A stretch of 60,745 nucleotides of DNA from CAZFVY01 sp964522665. GTDB taxonomy: Bacteria; Verrucomicrobiota; Verrucomicrobiia; Limisphaerales; CAZFVY01. Below, one piece after another: positions 1 through 7,845 of this stretch; the stretch's first letter is position 1; each line of letters starts with the position of its first letter. Below the pieces are notes generated by a model that was not told where the DNA came from, made no database searches, and was given only the letters and a program-made list of their open reading frames with translations. The position numbers were made by a program, and so were the translations under genes. Location: contig CAZFVY010000032.1 in NCBI GenBank assembly GCA_964522665.1, positions 1 through 60,745 on the forward strand. The letters run 5' to 3'.

Positions 1-191
1 GCGCAGGCCGGAGCAGCCCAGTTATGACCCCTTATTTACTGAACACTACACTAGGTCCGCGCCGTGGATCGCTGGGCGCCGCCTTCGCGGGCAGGCGCTG
101 CGCGACCGCTTGAGCCTCGCGCGCGGAGGTTGGTCGTGGTCACGCGCGAGGTGAGTTCCCGGTCCGGCTTGAACGAGAATTGAGCGTTGAG
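1..191. other. Upstream intergenic stretch at window edge
   Basis: I see no credible gene here. The short reading frame on the minus strand (51-236) is Arg/Ala-rich and overlaps the start of the next gene. No clear terminator or promoter pair was found. The region is very GC-rich from about 60 onwards. Confidence 0.5.
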
Positions 192-1475
192 ATGCCGAAT
201 CACTTTCCCAATCGGGAAGCGATCCTTGCGCGGCAAACGGCCGCCGGGCGGGAGTTGCTCGCGCTGGTTATCAGCGGCAACTCCTTCTACCGCGAGAAAC
301 TGGCACGGGCGGGATTATCCGAAGCCGCGACCGGTGTCAGCCCGCTGATTCCCTTTACCACCAAATCCGAATTGGCCGATGACCAACGCGCGCATCCGCC
401 GTTCGGAACCAACTTAACCTTTCCTCTGGCGCGTTATACGCGTTTCCACCAAACCAGCGGCACCGCCGGGGCGCCGTTGCGCTGGCTCGACACGCCGGAG
501 AGTTGGGAGGCGATGGTTCAATGCTGGCTCGCGGTGTTCCACGCGGCGGGCGTCGGTCCCGCGGACCGCGTCTATTTCGCTTTTTCCTTTGGTCCTTTCA
601 TCGGCTTCTGGCTGGCTTTCGAGGCGGCGACGCGTCTCGGTTGCTTGTGCATTCCGGGCGGTGGGTTGGGCAGCTCGGCGCGTTTGCGCGCGATCCTCGA
701 TAACGGCGCCACCGTGATTTGCTGCACGCCGACCTACGCCCTCCGGTTGGGCGACGTGGCCGCGGAGGAAAAGATCGATTTAGCGGGGGCGCGGGTAAGA
801 ACCTTTATGGTGGCCGGCGAGCCGGGTGGCAGCATTCCCGCCACCCGCGCGCGGATCGCCGCCAGTTGGTCGGGGGCGCGGGTCTTCGATCATCATGGCA
901 TGACGGAAGTCGGTCCGGTGACGCATGAATGCCCGGCTCGTCCCGGCGTGCTGCATGTCATGGAATCGGCCTTCCTACCCGAAGTCATCGATCCGGCCAC
1001 CGGCGCGCCGGTCGCGCCCGGCCAGACGGGGGAACTCGTGCTCACCACGCTGGTGCGGGTCGGTTCGCCTTTGTTGCGCTACCGCACCGGCGACCTCGTC
1101 AAGCCGGTCGCCGCGGACCCGACGACGCCGTGCGCCTGCGGCCGGTTCGACCTCGCCCTGGATGGCGGCATTCTGGGCCGCACCGATGACATGGTCATTG
1201 TTCGCGGCGTCAACGTCTTTCCGAGCGCGGTCGAGGAGATCATCCGGGCCTGCGGGAGCGTCGCGGAGTACCGCGTGACCGTTCAGCGGGACCGCGCGAT
1301 GTCGGAATTGGCCATCGAGGTTGAGGCTTCCGCCGCTTGCGCGAACCCCATTGCCATCGCGAGGGAACTGGAGCAGAGTTTCGAAAACATCCTCTCGCTG
1401 CGAATTCCGGTGACGACGGTCGCCGCCGGATCGTTGCCGCGATTTGAAATGAAGGCCAAACGATGGTTAAAGTAA
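192..1475 (+). CDS. Phenylacetate-CoA ligase-like AMP-forming enzyme
   Basis: This is a member of the ANL adenylate-forming superfamily, closest by motifs to the phenylacetate-CoA ligase (PaaK) family, which activates a carboxylic acid with ATP and transfers it to CoA. Numbered from the ATG at 192 (427 aa), it shows the nucleotide-binding loop HQTSGTAG near 86-93, HHGMTEVG near 234-241, the adenylation motif YRTGDL at 297-302 and the hinge GRTDDMVIVRGVNVFP at 329-344. CACGRFD near 314 is typical of PaaK-like proteins. A TTG at 180 is an alternative start. The true acid substrate cannot be read from the sequence. No other phenylacetate-pathway gene is nearby, so the role is open. The ABC exporter follows after 24 nt on the same strand. 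Confidence 0.85.
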   Translation: MPNHFPNREAILARQTAAGRELLALVISGNSFYREKLARAGLSEAATGVSPLIPFTTKSELADDQRAHPPFGTNLTFPLARYTRFHQTSGTAGAPLRWLDTPESWEAMVQCWLAVFHAAGVGPADRVYFAFSFGPFIGFWLAFEAATRLGCLCIPGGGLGSSARLRAILDNGATVICCTPTYALRLGDVAAEEKIDLAGARVRTFMVAGEPGGSIPATRARIAASWSGARVFDHHGMTEVGPVTHECPARPGVLHVMESAFLPEVIDPATGAPVAPGQTGELVLTTLVRVGSPLLRYRTGDLVKPVAADPTTPCACGRFDLALDGGILGRTDDMVIVRGVNVFPSAVEEIIRACGSVAEYRVTVQRDRAMSELAIEVEASAACANPIAIARELEQSFENILSLRIPVTTVAAGSLPRFEMKAKRWLK

Positions 1476-1499
1476 GACCATGAGTCTGGCCCCCAATTT

Positions 1500-2207
1500 G
1501 TGAACACGCCCGCCACCTTGCTCAGTCTGATCGACGTCTCCAAAGATTACCGCGCGGACCAGGACGCCGCGGCGCTGCCCGTGTTGCGCGGGATCACGAT
1601 TCGCATCGCCGCGGGTGAAAGCATCGCGATTGTCGGTCCGTCCGGCTCGGGCAAAAGCACCTTGCTGAATATCATCGGCACGCTCGACCAACCGACCGCC
1701 GGACAAGTGATTCTGGAAGGGCGGGATCTGAGCCGGTTGGGTGAGGTCGAAGTGGCCGACGTGCGCAATCGCCAGATCGGCTTTGTTTTCCAGGCGCATC
1801 ATTTGCTGCCGCAATGCACCGTCCTGGAAAACGTCCTGGTGCCGACGATTGCCTCCACCGACGCGGAACTCCGCCAGGGCGCCGACGCGCGCGCGCGCAA
1901 ACTCCTGAAGCGAGTCGGACTGGGTGAGCGGCTCAGCCATCGCCCGGGTCAAATCTCCGGCGGCGAACGCCAGCGCGTGGCGGTGGTGCGCGCGCTCATC
2001 AATCAACCAAAACTTTTGCTCGCGGACGAGCCGACCGGCGCGCTCGATCGCGCGGCCGCCCAAAACCTGGGCGAACTGCTCGTCGAACTTAACCGCGAGG
2101 TGGGCGTCACGTTGGTGGTGGTGACTCATTCACTCGATCTCGCCCACCGGATGCAGCGGACACTGGAGTTGGAGGACGGCCGGTTGCGCGCCACCAGCTC
2201 CGTTTGA
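1500..2207 (+). CDS. ABC transporter ATP-binding protein (LolD/MacB type)
   Basis: This is a 235-aa ABC ATPase with Walker A GPSGSGKS (46-53), a Q-loop in GFVFQAHHLLPQ, signature SGGERQRV and Walker B LLLADEPTGALD with a following H-loop in VVVTHS. The spacing and the ADEPTGALD form match the LolD/MacB/FtsE group, which powers extrusion of lipoproteins, peptides or other envelope substrates with FtsX-type permeases. The start is GTG at 1500; the ATG at 1480 is in another frame and stops at once. The stop overlaps or nearly abuts the large permease gene, so the two should form one exporter. Confidence 0.9.
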   Translation: MNTPATLLSLIDVSKDYRADQDAAALPVLRGITIRIAAGESIAIVGPSGSGKSTLLNIIGTLDQPTAGQVILEGRDLSRLGEVEVADVRNRQIGFVFQAHHLLPQCTVLENVLVPTIASTDAELRQGADARARKLLKRVGLGERLSHRPGQISGGERQRVAVVRALINQPKLLLADEPTGALDRAAAQNLGELLVELNREVGVTLVVVTHSLDLAHRMQRTLELEDGRLRATSSV

Positions 2208-2218
2208 CGGGTGACGCC

Positions 2219-5200
2219 ATGACAACCTGGCTGCTGATCTGGCGAAGTCTGCGCTTTCACGCGCGCAGCCACTTAGGCGCGTTGCTCGGGGCGGCGGTCG
2301 GCAGCGCCGTCCTGACCGGCGCCTTGCTGGTGGGTGACTCCGTGCGGGAAAGTCTGCGCGAACTGGCGCTGGCGCGGTTGGGCAAGACGGAATTCGCGCT
2401 GGCCTCCCAGGATCGCCTTTTTCGCGATCATTTGGCTGAAGAAATTGCCGCGACTTTACGTACGAACAACGGCGGGAGCGCGTCGGTCGCGGCGACCGTC
2501 CGTGGCGCCGGCCCGGTGGAAGTCGCGGCGGCGCTCCAGTTGCCGGGCACGGTCGTGACCGGCGATGGTACGGCCCGCGCGAATCGTGTTCAAGTGTTGG
2601 GAGTGGACGAGCAGTTCTGGAAGCTCGCCCAGGCGGCGCCGTCGTTTACCGCGATTCCCGCCGACGCCGTGGCGCTGAATCAAGCGCTGGCGGAACACCT
2701 GAAAGTCAAGGTGGGCGACGCCGTCCTCGTGCGGGTGCCCAAGCCGAGTCAGTTTTCGCGCGACGCGCCGTTGTCGCCCGAGGAGGACACTTCGACCGCC
2801 CTACGACTGCGCGTTCATGCCATCGTCAGCGACGAGCAGTTCGGGCGTTTCGGATTGGCCTCCAGCCAGGCGGCTCCGTTCAACGCCTTCCTTTCCCGCG
2901 CGGAACTCCAGACGAAGGCCGGCGTGCCCGAACGCGCGAACCTTTTGCTCGTCGGCGGCGGACGAGCGACTTTGTCTGAGGCCGCGGCGGCGCTCCGGCA
3001 GGATTTTCAACTCGCCGACGCCCAGGCGGAACTCCGCGCCTGGCCGGACGCCCAAGTCGTGGAATTGCGCACCAGCCGGGTTTTCCTGGACGCGCCGCTC
3101 GCGGAGGCGGCCCGGAAGATTTCGCCACGCGCCAAGCCGCTCCTGACTTACTTCGCCAACGAATTGCGCGTCGGTGACCGCGCGACGCCGTATTCCATGG
3201 TCACCGCGATGGGCGGGCCGGTCGTGCCGGCCGGGATGCGCGATGACGAAATTCTTTTGAACCAATGGCTGGCGGACGATTTGCAGGCGAAGCCCGGCGA
3301 CGAACTCAAATTGACGTACTATGTCGTGGGCCTGATGCACAAATTAGAGGAGCAAAGCCAGGTGTTCCGCGTCCGTGGCGTCGTGCCGATGAGCGGCCCG
3401 TCGGCGGATCGGACGCTTATGCCTGATTTTCCCGGACTGGCGAACGCCAAATCATGCCGCGAGTGGGACGCCGGATTTCCGATCCACCTCGACCGTATCC
3501 GGGACCAGGACCAGAAGTACTGGGATGTCTATCGCGGTACCCCGAAGGCGTTCGTCACGCTGGCCGCCGGCCAAAAGATGTGGAGCAACCGCTTTGGCGA
3601 CCTGACCGCGGTGCGGTATCCCGCGAGTGAGCTGACGGCGTCGGCCGCCGCCGAAGCGCTCCGGCGCGCGCTCGACCCCGCGTCGGTCGGCCTGGTCTTT
3701 CAACCGGTGCGCGCCGAGGCGATCACCGCGAGCGAGCAAGCGCAGGATTTCGGACAGTTGTTCCTCGGCTTCAGCTTCTTTCTTATCATCGCGGCGCTGC
3801 TGTTGATGTCGCTGCTGTTCCGGTTTGCGATTGAACAGCGGACGACTGAGGTGGGCATCCTGTTGGCGTTGGGCTTTACTCCCAAACGCGTGCGCCGCCT
3901 GCTGTTGGGCGAGAGTGGCGTGGTGGCCTTGGTGGGCGGCGTGGCCGGGATGCTGGGAGGCGTCGGCTACGCGCAAGCGATCCTTTACGGCTTGTCCACG
4001 CTGTGGCGCGGCGCCGTCGGCACGTCCGCGCTCCGCTATCACGCGGCGCCGGTGACGCTGCTGACCGGGGCGTTCGCGGGGACGGTGATCGCTTGGCTGA
4101 CGCTGGCCGTCGCGCTGCGAAAACAAGCGGCCCAACCCGCTCGGGAGTTACTCTCGGAAGGCGCCGAAGAGGCGGCGCTCAGACAGGACCAGTCCGGGCA
4201 CAAATCGTCGCTTAGCCGCTGGCTGGCGGTCGGCGCCACCGTGGGCGGACTCGCGCTGACCGCTTGGGGTATCGCCGCGCCGGGCGCGGGCGACGAAGGC
4301 GCTTTTTTCGGGGCCGGGGCGCTCCTCCTGATCGCCGGATTGGCCGGCGCCTCGCTTTTCCTGGGCCGCCTCGCCCGGACCGAAGCCGCGGCGCGATTGA
4401 CGTTGACCGGGATGGGGCTGCGCAACAGCGCCAGGCGCCGCAAACGCAGCCTGACCACGCTCGGCTTGTTGGCCTGTGGAAGTTTTTTGGTCATCGCCGT
4501 CGCCGCCAATCGGCTCGACGCCAGCAAGGGCGTGACGCTGCGGTCCTCGGGCTCCGGCGGATTTGCGTTGATCGGTGAGGCGACGCTGCCGGTCGTTCAG
4601 GATCTCAACAGCCCGGCGGGGCGCGACTTCTTTGGCCTCGACGCCGCCGCGATGAATGGCGCGCGATTGGTTCCGCTCCGCGCGCATGACGGCGAAGACG
4701 CGAGTTGTTTGAATCTGAATCGCGCGCGCCGGCCGCGCTTGCTCGGCGTCGATCCCGCCGCCTTGGATGAACGCGGCGCGTTCACCTTCTCCCAAGTCGC
4801 GCCCGGCTTGGCCAAAGATCATCCCTGGCGCGCGCTCGACCAACCGGTGACCGATGACGCGATTCCCGCGGTCGGTGATGAGGCCACGATCGTTTGGGCC
4901 TTGGGCAAGAGAATCGGCGACACCCTGGATTACACCGATGAGCACGGCCGGGCCTTCAAACTTCGGCTGGTTGGGGCGGTGGCCAATTCGATTCTACAGG
5001 GCAATCTTTTGATCGCCGAAAAGCAGTTCATCAGCCGGTATCCATCGGAAGGAGGATATCGAATGTTCTTGATCGACGCGCCGTCTGATAAAGTGGTGAA
5101 GCTGTCGCAAACCTTGACCCGCGCGTTGCAAGACGACGGGTTGGAACTGACTCCGGCGGCGACGCGTTTGGCCGCGTTTAACGCGGTCGAGAACACCTAC

Positions 5201-5575
5201 CTGGACACGTTTCAGGTCCTGGGCGGACTGGGTTTGCTGCTGGGCAGCGCCGGGCTGGGCGTGGTGGTCTTGCGTAACGTGTTCGAGCGGCGCGGCGAAT
5301 TAGCGCTGCTCCTGGCGGTGGGCTTCAAGCCGCGCTCGTTGAAATGGCTGGTGGCCAGCGAGCATGGCGCGTTGCTGGCGGTGGGCTTGGGCATCGGAGT
5401 CGTCGCGGCTTTGGTCGCGGCGCTGCCCGCGCTGCTTTCGCCCGGCGCGCAAGTACCGTTCGCGGCCCTCGCGGCGACGCTCGGCGCCGTCCTCTTGAGC
5501 GGCGTGATCTGGACCTACGCAGCCACCGCGGTAGCGTTGCGGGCGAAGCTGTTGGACGCGCTACGGAATGACTAA
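2219..5575 (+). CDS. FtsX-like ABC transporter permease, very large
   Basis: This inner-membrane protein of 1118 aa is the partner of the ATPase just upstream. After an N-terminal membrane segment there is a long extracytoplasmic region of some 480 residues. Next come three hydrophobic helices with the FtsX signature region (EQRTTEVGILLALGF), a second membrane pair, another extracytoplasmic stretch, and a C-terminal repeat of the FtsX core ending in RRGELALLLAVGF. This two-core layout is that of DUF214-type permeases. A TTG at 2204 overlapping the ATPase stop is an alternative start. The substrate is unknown. The secreted protein downstream could be functionally linked, but nothing proves it. 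Confidence 0.88.
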   Translation: MTTWLLIWRSLRFHARSHLGALLGAAVGSAVLTGALLVGDSVRESLRELALARLGKTEFALASQDRLFRDHLAEEIAATLRTNNGGSASVAATVRGAGPVEVAAALQLPGTVVTGDGTARANRVQVLGVDEQFWKLAQAAPSFTAIPADAVALNQALAEHLKVKVGDAVLVRVPKPSQFSRDAPLSPEEDTSTALRLRVHAIVSDEQFGRFGLASSQAAPFNAFLSRAELQTKAGVPERANLLLVGGGRATLSEAAAALRQDFQLADAQAELRAWPDAQVVELRTSRVFLDAPLAEAARKISPRAKPLLTYFANELRVGDRATPYSMVTAMGGPVVPAGMRDDEILLNQWLADDLQAKPGDELKLTYYVVGLMHKLEEQSQVFRVRGVVPMSGPSADRTLMPDFPGLANAKSCREWDAGFPIHLDRIRDQDQKYWDVYRGTPKAFVTLAAGQKMWSNRFGDLTAVRYPASELTASAAAEALRRALDPASVGLVFQPVRAEAITASEQAQDFGQLFLGFSFFLIIAALLLMSLLFRFAIEQRTTEVGILLALGFTPKRVRRLLLGESGVVALVGGVAGMLGGVGYAQAILYGLSTLWRGAVGTSALRYHAAPVTLLTGAFAGTVIAWLTLAVALRKQAAQPARELLSEGAEEAALRQDQSGHKSSLSRWLAVGATVGGLALTAWGIAAPGAGDEGAFFGAGALLLIAGLAGASLFLGRLARTEAAARLTLTGMGLRNSARRRKRSLTTLGLLACGSFLVIAVAANRLDASKGVTLRSSGSGGFALIGEATLPVVQDLNSPAGRDFFGLDAAAMNGARLVPLRAHDGEDASCLNLNRARRPRLLGVDPAALDERGAFTFSQVAPGLAKDHPWRALDQPVTDDAIPAVGDEATIVWALGKRIGDTLDYTDEHGRAFKLRLVGAVANSILQGNLLIAEKQFISRYPSEGGYRMFLIDAPSDKVVKLSQTLTRALQDDGLELTPAATRLAAFNAVENTYLDTFQVLGGLGLLLGSAGLGVVVLRNVFERRGELALLLAVGFKPRSLKWLVASEHGALLAVGLGIGVVAALVAALPALLSPGAQVPFAALAATLGAVLLSGVIWTYAATAVALRAKLLDALRND

Positions 5576-5642
5576 GGATTCGTCCAGAACGAAGATCATA
5601 CAAGCCGCGCTGGAGTCCGATCCGCGACGACGAGTGAAAAAC

Positions 5643-6314
5643 ATGAACCTGAGATTTCATCCGCCAACCAAGTTTGCCGTCGGTCTGACGCTGGCCCTAC
5701 TCGCGGCCCTCGCGCCGTCCGCCGGCGCGGCCGACGCCGCCAAACCGGTTTACCAAAACAGTTTTGAAAACACCGCGCTCGACAAAGCGCCCGACGATTT
5801 TCTGATTCTCGACGGAGGCTTCGCGGTCAAGCAGGAGGGCGACAATAAATTCCTCGAGCTTCCCGGCGCGCCGCTCGACTCGTTCGGCGCGCTGTTCGGG
5901 CCGACCGAAAAGGCGGGCTTCGCCGTTTCCGCTCGTGTCTTCGGCGTGTCGAAGGGGCGTCGCTTCCCGACTTTTGGGATCGGCTTGAACGGCGTCAGCG
6001 GGTTTAAGCTGCAGGTCAGCCCCGCGAAGAAGGCGCTTGAATTATACCACGGTGAGGCGCTTAAGGCGACCGTGCCGTTCGAATGGGAATCCGGGAAATG
6101 GACGCAGTTAAAACTGCAGGTGAGGCTGGTCAAGGACGGCCAATGGAAAATCGAAGGCAAGGCCTGGACTCAGGGCGGGACGGAACCCGCTTGGACGATT
6201 TCCGCGGATGAAACCGCCGAACCTCCCGCCGGGCGCGCGGCGATCTGGGGCAGCCCGTACTCGACGCTGCCGATTCGCTACGACGATTTGCTGGTCACGG
6301 CGGCGGCCGATTAG
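5643..6314 (+). CDS. Secreted hypothetical protein, lectin/LamG-like
   Basis: From the ATG at 5643 the product (223 aa) starts with a clear Sec signal peptide: basic residues, then a hydrophobic stretch and an Ala-rich cleavage region near residue 29. An ATG at 5568 would add 25 residues ahead of the signal, so the later start is preferred. The mature part begins with YQNSFENTALDKAPDDF, then beta-rich sequence ending in YDDLLVTA, the pattern of concanavalin-like domains (DUF1080/LamG type) found on secreted PVC proteins. No catalytic residues are evident. It lies close behind the exporter permease and is probably cotranscribed. Confidence 0.7.
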   Translation: MNLRFHPPTKFAVGLTLALLAALAPSAGAADAAKPVYQNSFENTALDKAPDDFLILDGGFAVKQEGDNKFLELPGAPLDSFGALFGPTEKAGFAVSARVFGVSKGRRFPTFGIGLNGVSGFKLQVSPAKKALELYHGEALKATVPFEWESGKWTQLKLQVRLVKDGQWKIEGKAWTQGGTEPAWTISADETAEPPAGRAAIWGSPYSTLPIRYDDLLVTAAAD

Positions 6315-6363
6315 TCCTGATAAGCGTCCCGAGGCATGAAGCTCAACCTTCAGAGGGTGGCGT

Positions 6364-7845
6364 TTACCGTAGTTTGGCGCGGGCGTTTTTCATTCCGGCC
6401 TTGGCTCCGAAGGGGATTTCCGCCTGGACCGTGGTGCCTACGCCAGGGGCGGACTCGAACTCGATCGTGCCGCCGACCATTTCCAGGCGTTCCCTCATGC
6501 CGAGCAACCCGAGACGTTTGCTGTCCTTCGCTTGCATCATCCCCTGCACTTGGAACGCCTTGCCGTCGTCGGTGATCGTCATGCAGATGCGGTCGGCAAG
6601 TTTGCGGATGCTCACGTCCGCCCGGGTGGCTTGCGCGTGCCGGTCCACATTGGTCAGGGCTTCCTGGGCGACGCGAAAAAGCGCCGTGCGCCCGACCGTG
6701 TCCAATTCTTCGACTCCGGCGAACGCGGTCAAGCAGGCGCGGACGCCGGTGCGCGCGGTAAAGTCCTTCATGAATGAATGCAGCGCCGGAACCAGCCCGA
6801 GATCATCCAGTACCGCCGGGCGGAGTTCGCGCGCGAATTGATGCACGATGTCCACCGATTTTTCCACCAGCCTGCGCGTGCGCGCGATGTTGCGGTCAAA
6901 CCCTTTGGGGTTGGCCCCGGTCTCCTTCGCCAAAGACGCCAGCTGGACGTTGATCCCGGTCAAGGTTTGGGCGATGACGTCATGGAGCTCGCGGCTGATA
7001 CGCTTGCGCTCTTCCTCCTGGGTCTGCATCACTTTGCGCGACAGATGACGCAACTGATCGCGCAGGACCAGGGATTGCTCCAATAACCGGCCCTGGGTTT
7101 GTTCGCTTTGCTTGAGAGATTTCTCGACCTCCTGCCGGCGGACGATCTCCTGGCGCAATTCCCGGTTCGCGTCCGCCAAAGCCTCCAGGCGCCGTTGAGC
7201 CTCCTCCGAAAGCATGAGGGCGCTGATGTCCGAGACCACCACCCGGCACCATTTTCGGAGACCGCCCGCGGAGACCGCGGCGGACCCGTGGATATGGGCC
7301 CAGAACGAGGGACCGCCCCGCCGCAAAAGCGTGGCCTCACAGATATGCTTTCCGGCGCGGGCGAAGATTTGCGCGAGAAACGCGAGAAAGCCCGCCCGGT
7401 TCGCCGGGGCAACGAACGCCGACAGGCGCCGGTTAAGCAGCTCGGATCGTCCGGCGCCGAGCAACCCGGTCCCGGTCAGATTCACCTCCAGGATCCGCCC
7501 CAGTTCATCCAGCGAGAGATAGCCGACCGGGGCGAAATCGTAGAGGTCGGTGTATTTCTCGAGCAGCGTCTCCAGTTTGCTTCGGGCGTCCAAAAGCTCG
7601 GAGTTCTGCATCTCCAGTTCAATCTGGTGAACCGGAAGTTCGTGGAAAAGCCGCCGCGTGTCGGCGCCTGATTTCTGTTCCGCGTCGTCAGGTTGCCGAC
7701 CCTTCCGCTGTTTCCGCAATTGGGCTCGGGCGCGCCGGTAAAGCGCGCGCATCATCGGGCGGTCGCCCGGCTGGGAGGCGACACTCTTTAGTTCGTCGCG
7801 CGCGGTGGAAATGGATGGGCTTCGTGTGCCGGGCGGGGATTTCAT
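6364..7845 (-). CDS. PAS-containing sensor histidine kinase (HisKA_3 type)
   Basis: This 493-aa soluble-looking kinase has an N-terminal helical part, a PAS domain near 95-205 (YDFAPVGYLSLDELG), a coiled coil, and a HisKA_3 dimerisation domain with phospho-acceptor His 288 in SRELHDVIAQTL. A C-terminal ATPase domain follows, with the N-box EALTNVDRHAQA and G-boxes ITDDGKAF and RLGLLGMRERL. This is the NarL/DesK-type kinase family. No membrane segment is seen, so it should sense a cytoplasmic signal. The start ATG overlaps the upstream CheB/CheR stop by 4 bases (ATGA), indicating translational coupling. No response regulator gene is found in the window. Confidence 0.92.
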   Translation of the reverse strand: MKSPPGTRSPSISTARDELKSVASQPGDRPMMRALYRRARAQLRKQRKGRQPDDAEQKSGADTRRLFHELPVHQIELEMQNSELLDARSKLETLLEKYTDLYDFAPVGYLSLDELGRILEVNLTGTGLLGAGRSELLNRRLSAFVAPANRAGFLAFLAQIFARAGKHICEATLLRRGGPSFWAHIHGSAAVSAGGLRKWCRVVVSDISALMLSEEAQRRLEALADANRELRQEIVRRQEVEKSLKQSEQTQGRLLEQSLVLRDQLRHLSRKVMQTQEEERKRISRELHDVIAQTLTGINVQLASLAKETGANPKGFDRNIARTRRLVEKSVDIVHQFARELRPAVLDDLGLVPALHSFMKDFTARTGVRACLTAFAGVEELDTVGRTALFRVAQEALTNVDRHAQATRADVSIRKLADRICMTITDDGKAFQVQGMMQAKDSKRLGLLGMRERLEMVGGTIEFESAPGVGTTVQAEIPFGAKAGMKNARAKLR